A stretch of DNA of 38,094 nucleotides from a virus: IMG/VR virus record IMGVR_UViG_3300032516_000075, positions 1 to 38,094 of that record; one strand, 5' to 3'. This document shows positions 7,563 to 16,263 of this stretch, in pieces. Position numbers and translations under genes: made by a program. The notes beneath the pieces are model-generated. The model was not told the origin of the DNA. It did no database searches and saw only the letters and a program-made list of their open reading frames with translations. Within the stretch, counting starts at the first letter, position 1. Each line of letters begins with the position of its first letter.

Positions 7563-9134
7563 CTAGAGCGCTTCGCCCGTATCCGCGTTGGTGATGTCCA
7601 CGCTGGACAACTTCGGGAACTCGATGGGCAGAAGCTCCACCGACTTGCGCAACCAGCCACTGCCGGTGTTGACGAGCAGGCCCTGCGTGCCCTCGTCGAT
7701 CTTGCGGATTCCATCCACGTCGCGAATGGCGTTGAAGATGTCGCTCCAGGCGACCTCTCCGCTGATAGTGCCCTCGGCGTCCTTCAGGTTGGCGCCGAAG
7801 TCGATGTCGGGATTGTCAACGCCCTCGGGCAACTGAGCCGCGAAGAAGTCGTCGAGAGCAGCCCGGATCGCAGCGCCCACCGTGGTGCCACTGGCCCCCT
7901 GCTTGAGGTAGACGCGCGTGGAGATCTGCACGTTCTTGAACGGAGTCGCCGGTGCCCCCGAGGCATACGTCTCGAAGCTGAAGGTGATGGTCGGTGGCTT
8001 GTTGTCCAAGATCTCGGCCTTGACCGAGTCGAGCAGTGCCTGCGACGCCGTGGCCGGAGCAATGCGGCCCGAGGCGAGCTTCGCGCCCTGGGCCACGATG
8101 TAGAGACGTCCGGTGTTCTCGTCGATGCCGGCATACTCGTTCGCCGTGGCCATGAGCGCGCGGGCGACACCGCGCACGGACTTGGCCACCGTCTCGAAGT
8201 CCTCCTTGGTCACAGTGCGCGTCAGCACGCGCAAGGACGCCGGAGCCAGCACTCGAGCTTCGTCCAGCGACATGCGGTCGCTGCCACCCGATGCAGCCTG
8301 CAGGTTCGTAGCACTGACCGGCGCCGGCTGCGAGTCGGAATAGAAGATCGCGTCCTCGACGATCGTGATGTGATCGACCTCGACGTTTCCCTTCAGACCG
8401 CCACCGATCTTGTAGTTGACCACCACCTCTCCATGAGGAATGGAACCCGTGACTCCGTTGCCGAACTGGATCAAGGCTCGATCCAACTGGTCGACGCTCA
8501 CCACGAAGACGCGATCGGTGGACTTGTACCCCAGCAACGTGTCGACGCGCAGGTAGATGCCATCGTCGGCTGTGACTTGCCCGGACGCGTCGAGAGAGCC
8601 ATCCAGGAAGGGCGTGTGCTTCAGCGTGAAGTCCTGATTGGGCTCACTCGACGAGATGAAGGTCTCGCTGCGCGTCTCGGCTTGCTCGACGTCCACGGCC
8701 ACGGACTGCTGTCCGATGGCAATCTCTTTGTACTCTGTCGTGCGGAACGAGAGTGGATCTTCGGGGTCGGTGGAGCGAAGGCGCGTGCCGACGGGGATGA
8801 TCACCTTCTTGGCCGCCACGAAGGGTAGGCTGAACGTCACGGGCGTAGAGGACGCCGATGCCCCACGCAGCGAGAAGCCAATGAGTCGCCCGAGTCGAAT
8901 GGCCGAGATGCGCTGCTGCAGCGTGGGCCAGAAGGCCTCGGCCGCCTGCGAGTCCTGATAGTAGTTCAGGACATCGCCCACATGCGCGAAGAGCTCGAGC
9001 AGGATGTTGCCGAAGTTGGCCGTGCTGAAATCCGTCCAGTCCGGGAACACCGAGCGAATGAGTCCCTGCAGGCGCAGGTGCAGAGCGTCGAAGTCTCGTG
9101 CGGAGTAGTCCAGACTGCGTGGTAGGAGGGTCAT
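7563..9134 (-). CDS. Baseplate J-like / gp6-like wedge protein
   Basis: 523 residues, counted from the ATG at 9134 that overlaps the stop of the gp25-like gene (TGATG). An upstream extension exists but runs back into the previous gene. The N-terminus has the conserved wedge pattern SLDYSARDFDALHLRLQGL, then FPDWTDFSTANFGNILLELF, in which the Asp/Trp-rich start and helix are typical of the Baseplate_J/gp6 family. The remainder is beta-rich with Ala/Val segments. The wedge protein joins the central hub to the peripheral baseplate and triggers sheath contraction (family knowledge). The order gp25-J-fibre is the standard arrangement in P2-, Mu- and T4-type baseplates. Confidence 0.9.
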   Translation of the reverse strand: MTLLPRSLDYSARDFDALHLRLQGLIRSVFPDWTDFSTANFGNILLELFAHVGDVLNYYQDSQAAEAFWPTLQQRISAIRLGRLIGFSLRGASASSTPVTFSLPFVAAKKVIIPVGTRLRSTDPEDPLSFRTTEYKEIAIGQQSVAVDVEQAETRSETFISSSEPNQDFTLKHTPFLDGSLDASGQVTADDGIYLRVDTLLGYKSTDRVFVVSVDQLDRALIQFGNGVTGSIPHGEVVVNYKIGGGLKGNVEVDHITIVEDAIFYSDSQPAPVSATNLQAASGGSDRMSLDEARVLAPASLRVLTRTVTKEDFETVAKSVRGVARALMATANEYAGIDENTGRLYIVAQGAKLASGRIAPATASQALLDSVKAEILDNKPPTITFSFETYASGAPATPFKNVQISTRVYLKQGASGTTVGAAIRAALDDFFAAQLPEGVDNPDIDFGANLKDAEGTISGEVAWSDIFNAIRDVDGIRKIDEGTQGLLVNTGSGWLRKSVELLPIEFPKLSSVDITNADTGEAL

Positions 9135-9553
9135 CAGACCGTTGCCTCCTGCGTGACAGGTGGCAGCAGTACACCGGGCATGCCACGCTCCGATCGCAAG
9201 GACCAGGTCACACGCACGTTGATGACGTTGCTGTCGAGATCTTTGCGTGCCGCGCACTGCCGGATCGAAGCGCGCTCTTCGAACCTGGCAATGGTCTTGG
9301 CCACTTCTTCACTCAACCGCATCTCTTTGGCGACCGTCACGTTGCTATGTCGATAGCGCTCCACGTCGAGGCCAAAGTCCGGTCGCCAGGGGAGCTCACC
9401 GCGCCGCGTGCCGCAGATTTGCGAGACGGACGCCTTGACCAAGCTCTCGCCCGCGGCGGACACGAAGTCGCTCCCCGCAAGTCGACGAAGTGGATGCACC
9501 AGCCCGTTACCAGTGATGCTTCGCTTGAACGAGTCGAGTGCGCGAGTCGCCAT
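9134..9553 (-). CDS. gp25-like baseplate wedge protein (gpW/gp25 family)
   Basis: 139 residues, within the usual size of gp25/gpW lysozyme-like-fold baseplate proteins (which have no lysozyme activity). The family signature is visible: after a Gly-rich start, SLVKASVSQICGTRRGELPWRP gives the conserved helix, then a GE-x-P segment and the FGLDVERY strand. A C-terminal beta strand follows (NVINVRVTWSL). In the virion it joins the wedge and initiates sheath assembly on the baseplate. Start codon ATG with TAGGAGCGACAC upstream. The stop overlaps the ATG of the J gene by one base, so the two are probably translationally coupled. Confidence 0.9.
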   Translation of the reverse strand: MATRALDSFKRSITGNGLVHPLRRLAGSDFVSAAGESLVKASVSQICGTRRGELPWRPDFGLDVERYRHSNVTVAKEMRLSEEVAKTIARFEERASIRQCAARKDLDSNVINVRVTWSLRSERGMPGVLLPPVTQEATV

Positions 9554-9562
9554 GTGTCGCTC

Positions 9563-10384
9563 CTACGGATTGCCCAACTTCGGGATCGAAGCCAACTCGA
9601 ACGTGGTCGTGATGCCCAGCGCGTTCGACAAGAAGGCCTCGAGTACACCGATGATGTTGCGAACCTGGACGAGAGCTTGTACCAGGGGACCGAGCGGGGG
9701 AAACTCACCAACACTCGGGATGTTCGATTCCTGTCCCAGTGCGGCTTTGATCTCTTCGAGCTTCTTGTCCATTCCCGGTACGACGACCGCGATCAACTCG
9801 AGAATGAGCAAGAGAATCCCGAGGAACTTGCCCAGCACAGTGAGCACAGCCATGAGACCGGCAACCTGCTTCATCATGTCGTTCTTGGCGCAGTTCCCAA
9901 TTTCTAGCAGCACGGGGTCCTGATCGGTGGCTGCCTGCGTGAGCGTGTTCTTGATGGCAGCGATTTCCACGTCGATGAGCGTGACCACGGACAGCATGTC
10001 GTCGAGGAGCACGCGAACGGCCACGAGGATGTCACGCACCATGCGCAGGTACACAATGGGCGGAAAGAGTTCGATCAACGCGGCGAATGCCTTGAAGAGC
10101 TTCTCGAAGCACTTGATGAGCGGTCCTGGCGAGAGCGTCATGAAGCACTTGGGGATCGCCGTGAGACAGTTGAGAATGGCCTGGATGATGTCCAGGACCT
10201 TCAGGATGGAGTAGACGGGAGCCAGTGCCGGATTGATGCTGTTCAACAGCTTGAGCACGTACTCTGAGGGCCGGGCGAACTTGGTGAGTGAGTCCCGAAT
10301 CATGGTGAGCTGCCCGACGCCCGGCATGGTGAAGGTGAGCGCGCTGGGCAGATCTGGTATCTTGATGCAAACGGAAGTCGCCAT
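9563..10384 (-). CDS. Hydrophobic helical protein in the baseplate cluster, unknown
   Basis: 273 residues, unrecognised. It starts with a short beta pattern (IKIPDLPSALTFTMPGVGQ) and continues as a strongly helical, leucine/valine/isoleucine-rich chain. The longest hydrophobic stretch is at residues about 176-203 (GLMAVLTVLGKFLGILLLIL and on), and others lie near 100-125 and 128-145. There is no signal peptide, and six cysteines are scattered. Hydrophobic helices inside a baseplate operon could serve as a structural core plug or as a part that enters the host membrane during injection (speculation). It is flanked by the spike/hub genes and by gp25. The start ATG has GGTATAGGG upstream. Coding is well supported by context; function is not. 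Confidence 0.7.
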   Translation of the reverse strand: MATSVCIKIPDLPSALTFTMPGVGQLTMIRDSLTKFARPSEYVLKLLNSINPALAPVYSILKVLDIIQAILNCLTAIPKCFMTLSPGPLIKCFEKLFKAFAALIELFPPIVYLRMVRDILVAVRVLLDDMLSVVTLIDVEIAAIKNTLTQAATDQDPVLLEIGNCAKNDMMKQVAGLMAVLTVLGKFLGILLLILELIAVVVPGMDKKLEEIKAALGQESNIPSVGEFPPLGPLVQALVQVRNIIGVLEAFLSNALGITTTFELASIPKLGNP

Positions 10385-10396
10385 GATTCCCTATAC

Positions 10397-11068
10397 CTAC
10401 TCGTCTTCGGTGGCCAACTGGCCAAAGCCACTCTGAAGTACCCGCGAGTATGTCATGAGACCTGACAAAACTTCAAGGAACTTCAGCTTGATCGTGTACT
10501 CGAGGGGCTCGCCAAGAGATGAGAATCGCTCGTACTCGAAGTGCAAGCCATCCACGACCCCCGTGAAGGAGAGGCTGGCACCGGGCCAGTTGACGTCGAC
10601 GAGTGGTGGAGCCAGGCGACGGCCACAGGGTACCGTGAGGGCCGCGAAGAAGTCACGGTAGTGCAACGGCCCCTTCTCGGGGATCGCCCAGCCGGTCTGG
10701 CAGAAGACCTGCCACGAGATCCACAGGTCCATCGTGATGGTGCGCGACGAAGTTCGGATGTACTGGATGATCTCGTGCGACAGACCGAGCACACCGCGCT
10801 TGGAGTACTGAGGCTCCCAGCCCTCGGAGAACGTCGTCGGGTTGATGAGCGCGTGCTGCTCTACCGCCGTGTGATCTTCCACCTCGGAGCCCACCGGGAA
10901 GGCGGTGAACAGCACCAGCCGGTCATTGTTGAGCTGCCGGGCTGCCAGAAAGTTGTTCGGGTCAGAGTTCTGTGGGGGCTGCACCGGCAGCGTGCCCATC
11001 ATGCTTCGCACACTCGATGGCAACAGGCCCGCATCGCCGGTGAGCAGCACTTCCTTGCCCGTCGCCAT
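10397..11068 (-). CDS. Baseplate/tail tube adaptor protein (CIS-type)
   Basis: 223 residues. The C-terminal half fits the pattern seen in contractile-tail adaptor proteins: PPLVDVNWPGASLSFTGVVD, then an F-E-Y-E-R-F segment with a small Gly-Glu-Pro turn and an L-K-F-L-E-V strand. In phages and contractile injection systems these proteins join the tube to the baseplate hub, with a LysM partner (family knowledge; assignment is by pattern). The N-terminus is polar with no signal peptide. Start ATG with CTGGAGTTGAAAA upstream. A gap of 98 bases separates it from the spike gene, the largest intergenic space in the tail cluster, and may hold a regulatory site. Confidence 0.65.
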   Translation of the reverse strand: MATGKEVLLTGDAGLLPSSVRSMMGTLPVQPPQNSDPNNFLAARQLNNDRLVLFTAFPVGSEVEDHTAVEQHALINPTTFSEGWEPQYSKRGVLGLSHEIIQYIRTSSRTITMDLWISWQVFCQTGWAIPEKGPLHYRDFFAALTVPCGRRLAPPLVDVNWPGASLSFTGVVDGLHFEYERFSSLGEPLEYTIKLKFLEVLSGLMTYSRVLQSGFGQLATEDE

Positions 11069-11166
11069 TTTTCAACTCCAGTCTTGACATCCCACCGTAC
11101 GTCCTATATGCTGACTGGCGCGGTGGGTGGGTTGAGATTGCATATGCTATGCAGTGCGGTTCCGCA
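11069..11166. other. 98-base intergenic gap in the tail cluster
   Basis: This is the largest intergenic space between tail genes. On the minus strand it holds a weak promoter-like pair (TTGATG then CATATG at about 18 bases, neither close to consensus) and a GGAGTT SD before the 11068 start. On the plus strand there is TTGACA (11084-11089) with TATATG (11105-11110), spaced only 15 bases and pointing antisense. I see no strong hairpin, terminator or small ORF. The gap may be a weak internal promoter or simple spacing. Confidence 0.3.
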
Positions 11167-11736
11167 TCAAATGGGGTCGCTGGTCCGAGCCACCTTGCGA
11201 CCGGCGACCTGAACCACGCCCCCTGGCGCGTCGATGCTGATCGCTCCTGCCTCCAGGATGAGCCAGTTGCGCGCCTTGAGCTTGATGGACCGGTCGTTCG
11301 CGTCCATCTCGATCTCTTCCTGTAGGTCCTTGGTTCGGATGACGAGCTTCTTCTTCTCGTCGTTGATGAAGATCTCGAAGAGGTCGCTCTCGAAAGCCTG
11401 CACGCGGTGCACTGTGGCCTCCGACTCAGCCGAGGCGGCACGCGGCACTTCCGAGGTGCCCTTGGCCGAGCCCCAGGGTCCGCACATGTAGAAGGGCATG
11501 TCGACATCGCCCTGGATGAACCCCACGAGGACGTTGGACTCCACAGGAGGCACGGCGAAGAGGCCACGCTGAGGTCCACAGCCGGCGCCGCCAATGGGCA
11601 GAGCCCAGGCGGTCTCGGTCTTGATGGCCGGCACGTGTGCGCGGATGCGACCGCACTTTTCGGGATCGTCGTTGCGTAGGACAGTGGCCTGGTAGAAAAA
11701 CGGGAACCGAGCCTGTCCTTCCTCTTTGAACGCCAT
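11167..11736 (-). CDS. Baseplate spike protein, gpV/gp5 OB-fold type
   Basis: 189 residues. The N-terminal OB-fold typical of phage spike proteins (gpV/gp5/VgrG family) is seen at residues about 10-90: RFPFFYQATVLRNDDPEKCG, GRIRAHVP, TAWALPI, GPQRGLFAVPPVESNVLVG. The C-terminal part (residues about 110-189) is a run of short charged/hydrophobic strands (LVIRTKDL, EIEMDAND, SIKLKARNWLIL, AISIDAPGG) suggesting a beta-helical spike needle. No lysozyme domain is present. It works with the hub to puncture the host envelope. The ATG is preceded by AAGGTACTGGTAG, and its neighbours are the hub gene 1 base upstream and the adaptor. Confidence 0.85.
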   Translation of the reverse strand: MAFKEEGQARFPFFYQATVLRNDDPEKCGRIRAHVPAIKTETAWALPIGGAGCGPQRGLFAVPPVESNVLVGFIQGDVDMPFYMCGPWGSAKGTSEVPRAASAESEATVHRVQAFESDLFEIFINDEKKKLVIRTKDLQEEIEMDANDRSIKLKARNWLILEAGAISIDAPGGVVQVAGRKVARTSDPI

Positions 11737-13077
11737 CTACCAGTACCTTCGGCCAGAGAAGTTGGCCTTCTTGGACATCTGAGCTGTGCGCTTTTGCGCG
11801 CTCGACATGGTGAGCGAGGGCCCACCCTTGCCGGGTCCACCCTTCTTGACGCTCCACTTCCGTGGGCGGCCACGCTTGCCCTTGCCCGCCTCAGCGCCCG
11901 TGTCGGCGATGTAGTACAGCGTCCGCTCGCCCCCGGGGTGCTCCTTGGTCGGTGGTCCCAGAAGGACGCCGACCTTGACCTTGCCGGACTTGCCCTTGCC
12001 TACGTGTTTCAAGCCGATGTCGGTCGTGTAGCCGATGTTGTCGATGACGTGCCGCACGCCCTGGCAGCTCCAGTGGCCGTCGAGAAACGGGCCGAAGTTG
12101 CGAAAGTCGATTGCGGTGCCACGGAACACCTTGGGGTTGCCCACCAGCGTCGCACGGACGAGCCAGCGGTTCGTGCTCAGGTTGATGAGCCGCTTGGCTG
12201 CCGCCTGTCGCAGCTTGGCGGGCAGCGCAGTCATGATGTCCTGCTTGCTGAGCTCGTCGGTGAAGCCGAGCCCGCGGTCACCGGGCTTCGTCCCCAGAAC
12301 GATGGCCAGGCGCTTGCGCCAGTCGATGGCCTTGGCCTTCACGCCGCGGACGTTCATGTTGTAGTCGCCGTCGATGGAGAAGTCGAGCAGGTCCGGTCCG
12401 TAGAAGCACTCGACGACCTCGGCCCCGAAGCCCTTCCAGTTGTCCTGGTGCCAGTGAAACTCGTTGCGTTGATGACGGAATACGAAGCCGCGCTCGCGAG
12501 CGCGCTCGATGAGGAACTCCTCGAGGGTCTCGTTTTCGTTGATCGTGACCTCGTCGAATACCGTGTCGGCTGAATCGTCCAGGCCGGTTCCGTCCTGCAC
12601 GAAGATCTGCGACTCGCGGTAGCCCATCCGACGTGCCAGCTGGCGTACGATGTCGGCCATCTTCATGTTGCGAAACGTGCCGACGTCGGCCTCGGGACGC
12701 CAGTGGACCTTGGGCGACTGCGGCGTGCCCTTCATCGTGATCATGCCCCAGGAGCCGGGAGCGGGGCTCTCTGTCGACGGAGCGCGAACTGGAGCCGCCT
12801 TGATCTTGGTGATGGTAACGACGAACGGGCGAGAGCGCAGCCCCTCGTACCCGAAAGTGATCTTCATCTTCAGGCCGACGAACAGCAAGGCCATGTTCAC
12901 GATCTTGCCGTCGGTGTTGTCGAAGACGAACTCTACCTCGGGCTTCTTTCGCGGTTCGTCCACGTACTCGAACTTGAGCAGACGCTGCTCCAGGTCCTTA
13001 CCCGTGATGTTAGGAGGAGCTTGCAGCAGATCGAACGTCACGCTGGGAGTCAGGCAGTCGAAACCAGCCAAGCTCAT
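11737..13077 (-). CDS. Baseplate hub protein, gpD/gp27 type
   Basis: 446 residues. It resembles late control protein D/VgrG-type hub proteins: an N-terminal beta strand region with an FEYVDEP and EFVFDNTDG pattern, a KMKITFGYEG strand, a PKVHWRPEA segment, a helix (MADIVRQLARRMGY) and an NENETLEEFLIERARERG helix followed by FVFRHQRNEFHWH. The hub is a trimer that holds the spike and the tape measure (family knowledge). The C-terminus is long and basic (GKRGRPRKWSVKKGGPGKGG), unusual for this family, perhaps contacting DNA or another baseplate part. It directly precedes the spike gene and is preceded by the LysM gene, the usual hub order. Start ATG with GAGGAGTAGCCG upstream. Confidence 0.85.
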   Translation of the reverse strand: MSLAGFDCLTPSVTFDLLQAPPNITGKDLEQRLLKFEYVDEPRKKPEVEFVFDNTDGKIVNMALLFVGLKMKITFGYEGLRSRPFVVTITKIKAAPVRAPSTESPAPGSWGMITMKGTPQSPKVHWRPEADVGTFRNMKMADIVRQLARRMGYRESQIFVQDGTGLDDSADTVFDEVTINENETLEEFLIERARERGFVFRHQRNEFHWHQDNWKGFGAEVVECFYGPDLLDFSIDGDYNMNVRGVKAKAIDWRKRLAIVLGTKPGDRGLGFTDELSKQDIMTALPAKLRQAAAKRLINLSTNRWLVRATLVGNPKVFRGTAIDFRNFGPFLDGHWSCQGVRHVIDNIGYTTDIGLKHVGKGKSGKVKVGVLLGPPTKEHPGGERTLYYIADTGAEAGKGKRGRPRKWSVKKGGPGKGGPSLTMSSAQKRTAQMSKKANFSGRRYW

Positions 13078-13080
13078 CGG

Positions 13081-13434
13081 CTACTCCTCGGTGACCGCAA
13101 AGTCCGATCCAGGTCCAGCGATGGCCGTCTGCACGGCAGGCAGCGGAGGAATCAAGATGATCTCACCAGGCTGCAGCTGAATCGTGGGATCGTTGATGGG
13201 CTCGGATTGGAAGTCGGCGATGGTCCACCACAGCCGGGCTCCATCGCCTTGCCCCACGCTGCCGTAGTAGCGCAGCGCCAGGTTCCAGAGCGTGTCGCCT
13301 TCCTTGACGACATGCGCGCGTACGCCCTCCAGGTCCTCCCAGAGCAGGCGATTGCGCAGCGCGAAGGACAGTCGCTGGTTAGCGTCCTGAACGATCTCTG
13401 CCAGGTTGTAGGGGCTGGTTGGCGCGATGTACAC
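13081..13434 (-). CDS. LysM-domain baseplate protein (gp53/gpX-like)
   Basis: 117 residues from a GTG start at 13434, which has TAGGAGACGCAC upstream. A LysM domain lies at residues about 41-95: VVKEGDTLWNLALRYYG, then a WWTIADFQ helix, then a GEIILIPP closing strand. LysM modules bind peptidoglycan in other settings. In contractile tails a LysM protein (gp53/gpX type) forms part of the baseplate hub-tube junction. It lies between the tape measure and the gpD hub genes, as expected. Short C-terminal tail, no signal peptide, so no sign of secretion. Confidence 0.85.
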   Translation of the reverse strand: MYIAPTSPYNLAEIVQDANQRLSFALRNRLLWEDLEGVRAHVVKEGDTLWNLALRYYGSVGQGDGARLWWTIADFQSEPINDPTIQLQPGEIILIPPLPAVQTAIAGPGSDFAVTEE

Positions 13435-13443
13435 GTGCGTCTC

Positions 13444-16260
13444 CTAGAACGGCTGAGGCTCGGGTTCGCCGGTGCCGCCACCAGGCCGCGGAGCTCGGTA
13501 CTTCTCCAGAGCCGAGGAGAAGGCTTCTTGCATGTCGGCCTTGCTGGCTGTCTTGTCGTACAGGTTCTTGATTCCCGTCCCCTGGCCCTCGAGGAGCTTG
13601 GGTAGCATGACGAGTGCCTCGTCGGGCTTCAACGAGCCCCCTGAGCCTCCGGGTGGTCCGGCCTTGGCCAGCGGCGTGGCCGTCTCGGCCATCTTGCCCT
13701 TCTTCCAGTCCTTCTCGGAGAAGTACTCGCCCGACTCCAAAGCCTTGCTGAACGACAGGCCTCCGACCATGGACATGATCTTGTCGAAGCCGCTGAGGGC
13801 AGCACGCTTGGACTCAGCCTTGGCCATGTAGGCCTCAGACGGGCCGGCAAAGTGCTCTCCCAAGCTCTTGGCGCCAAAGAGCCCCGGCGCATCCGGCGCA
13901 GCACCCATCCAGGAACCGGGTGCCAGGCCGCCAGCACCACCCACGACGCGAACGGGCGAGGGTGCCTTGAACGAGGCCAGGTGGCGTTGTGCAGCGTCCT
14001 CGGCTACCTTCCGGCGCTTCTCGACGTACTCGCCCGGCTTCACGTAGCCGGTCTCGGTCAGAACGTCGAGTGTCTCCTTGCCCTCGCCGGTCTGGAGCTT
14101 GAGAAAGGCCCCTTGGAGCGACTTGTAGGTCTTGCCGATGTCCTTCTCGGTCGTGGGGATCTCGCCCATGCGAGCGAGTGCCTTGAACAACACACCCAGG
14201 GGACGCAGCGCGTTCTGCGCGGCCACGGCCTCCTCGGGCGTGACCATCTCGCCCTTTGCCGCCAGCTGAAACGGTGCCTTCACGGCGGCCAACTTGGAGC
14301 CGTACTTAGCCTGGGCTTCCGGAGTCAGCTTAGCGAACATCGACTCCATGGTACCCAGTGCGGCACGCGACAGAACAGCAGGCTCCTCGAGCGGCTTCTT
14401 GCCGAGCACGGCCGCGGCGTTGGTCAACTCCTTGGTCGCGTAGAACCACTTGTCGATCAGCACGCTCTCGCGCGCTTCTCGCTCGGCCATCTCAGCCCGA
14501 CTTGCCGCCGCCTGCTCTTTGTAGAATTGAGCCAGAGCCTCTTGGTACTTGGGACCCTTGAGCAGGTAATCGTTGAGCAGATCAATGCGCTTTTGCGCCT
14601 CGTCGCGCCGTCGGCTCCACTCCTGATAGGCTGAGTAGATCTTGGACAGCGCGTAGCCACCGAGCTGGATGGCAGCGCCAGCCAGGAACAGCTTGCCAGC
14701 TGTGCGTGCCAAGCCTCCGATGGCCGAGCGCCAACCGCCTCCCGCCGCGGCCACCGCGCCACCGCCACCGGCGGCGGCCGTCTCAGCGCCGGCGGTCCCG
14801 GCTGCTGCGATGCCCTTGGCCGCGTTAGCCCCCGACACCGCCGCCTTGTCGGCGGCCACGCTCCATCCCGTGAGGGCCTGGATGCTGCCCGTGAGGCTAC
14901 CTGTGGTGCTGGCAGAGGCTTTGGCCAGCCACTCCATGGCTGTCGTGAGGAGCACGGTTCCTGCTCGTGCTACAACCTTGGCCGACCACAGGGCGATGAG
15001 TATTCCGGCTCCCGTGGCGAGGGCTGCAAACAAGTACTTCGCACCGGGGATTGCGTCGACCATGCTGCGAACGGTGCCAACGATGCCGGAGATCAAGCCA
15101 GCGATGGGTGCCAGGGCTGGAACCACGGCCGACAGGAGCGTCGCGCGCAAGTTGTACCAGGATTCTTCCAGGACCTGCAGCTGCGCCTCGAGAGGTACAA
15201 GGCTCTTGTCGGTCATCTCTGACAGCCCACCTCCCATCTCCGAGGCGGGGCGGTTGAACTGCGCGAGCGCGTCACGCCCGGTACGTAGGGTTCCTCCTTG
15301 ATCTTTGATCCCGTTGTTGATCGCTGTGATGGCCGCGATGACCGGTCCGATGGCCTTCTTGCCGAAGGCCTTGTCGAGTACGGCCTGGAAGCCCACCCAG
15401 TTGTCCGTGTTCTTGGATGCTGCGTCGGCCAAGCCCAGGAACACGTCCTGGACCGGCAGCATCCTGCCGCCCTGTTCGGTGATCACACCTAGACTAGACT
15501 GCAGCAGGCCTCTGATCTTGGGATCAGCGAGACGCATCATCGCTGTTCGCAACGCGACGCTGGCTCCTGTGGCATCGCGATACGAGGTCAAGGCCATGGC
15601 GTAGATAGGCATGATGTCGCCGAAGCTGGAACCCGACACCTGCGCAGCGATGCCGAGATTCTTGAGTCCCTTGTCCATGTCGCTGATCTGTACACCCGAG
15701 ACACGAGAGGCCACGATCCACTTGTCCATGACCTCGGGGAGCTGACTCGCATCGACGTTGAAGCCGCGGATGATCGTAGAGACGGCCTTGGTCGTACGTC
15801 CGATGTCCTTCTCGAGATAGGTGTTGGCCAACTGCAACGTGGGCGTCATCGCGCGCGCGGTGGCGTCGACGTCTCGAATGGCCAGGTTCAGCGTCTTGGC
15901 TCCCTCGATGGCTTCGGGGGGCGTGAAGGGCGTGACCTCGGCGGCCTTCATGGCTGCCTGGCTGAGCTTGTTGATCTGCTGCTCGGTCAGACCCGTGGTG
16001 ATGGCGAGCCGGTTGCTCGCTGCCTGCATCTCGATGGACGGCTTGATCATCTCGCCGATGAACCCGGCGGCCTTCTTCGCCACGATCATGGCGTTGTAGG
16101 CGCCGGCCAGCTCCTTGAACGAGCCCTTGGCCTTCTGGCTGGCTTGCTCAGCCGCTTCGCCTACCTTCTCCAGGTCGCGTACGGCGGCGTCGGTGGGACC
16201 ACTGAGCTGGTTCTCGCCGCGAATGACGTAGCTGATCGTGTTGACGATGTTCCGCGGCAC
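13444..16260 (-). CDS. Tail tape measure protein
   Basis: 938 residues from a GTG start at 16260 with an AGGAGG SD five bases upstream. The N-terminal 90 residues are helical (DLEKVGEAAEQASQKAKGSF). Residues about 90-310 match the phage minor tail/tape measure family, with TEQQINKLSQAAMKAAEVTP, STIIRGFNVD and YAMALTSYRDATGASVALRTA. Two hydrophobic stretches follow, at about 378-397 and 409-425, then an Ala/Gly-rich linker and coiled-coil-like segments. No peptidase or lysozyme domain is evident. Tape measure length sets tail length; at about 1.5 angstrom per residue this gives a tail of roughly 140 nm (rule-of-thumb inference). It follows the chaperone pair, standard for long-tailed phages. 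Confidence 0.93.
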   Translation of the reverse strand: MPRNIVNTISYVIRGENQLSGPTDAAVRDLEKVGEAAEQASQKAKGSFKELAGAYNAMIVAKKAAGFIGEMIKPSIEMQAASNRLAITTGLTEQQINKLSQAAMKAAEVTPFTPPEAIEGAKTLNLAIRDVDATARAMTPTLQLANTYLEKDIGRTTKAVSTIIRGFNVDASQLPEVMDKWIVASRVSGVQISDMDKGLKNLGIAAQVSGSSFGDIMPIYAMALTSYRDATGASVALRTAMMRLADPKIRGLLQSSLGVITEQGGRMLPVQDVFLGLADAASKNTDNWVGFQAVLDKAFGKKAIGPVIAAITAINNGIKDQGGTLRTGRDALAQFNRPASEMGGGLSEMTDKSLVPLEAQLQVLEESWYNLRATLLSAVVPALAPIAGLISGIVGTVRSMVDAIPGAKYLFAALATGAGILIALWSAKVVARAGTVLLTTAMEWLAKASASTTGSLTGSIQALTGWSVAADKAAVSGANAAKGIAAAGTAGAETAAAGGGGAVAAAGGGWRSAIGGLARTAGKLFLAGAAIQLGGYALSKIYSAYQEWSRRRDEAQKRIDLLNDYLLKGPKYQEALAQFYKEQAAASRAEMAEREARESVLIDKWFYATKELTNAAAVLGKKPLEEPAVLSRAALGTMESMFAKLTPEAQAKYGSKLAAVKAPFQLAAKGEMVTPEEAVAAQNALRPLGVLFKALARMGEIPTTEKDIGKTYKSLQGAFLKLQTGEGKETLDVLTETGYVKPGEYVEKRRKVAEDAAQRHLASFKAPSPVRVVGGAGGLAPGSWMGAAPDAPGLFGAKSLGEHFAGPSEAYMAKAESKRAALSGFDKIMSMVGGLSFSKALESGEYFSEKDWKKGKMAETATPLAKAGPPGGSGGSLKPDEALVMLPKLLEGQGTGIKNLYDKTASKADMQEAFSSALEKYRAPRPGGGTGEPEPQPF

Positions 16261-16263
16261 GAA

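Noticed and set aside
7356-8828. 490-codon plus-strand frame over the baseplate J gene
   Set aside because: It is antisense to a conserved baseplate gene with the standard synteny, and its composition is typical of GC-driven shadow frames.
11084-11110. TTGACA and TATATG on the plus strand as a promoter
   Set aside because: The spacing is only 15 bases, and the direction is antisense to the tail genes with no plus-strand gene downstream. Probably chance.
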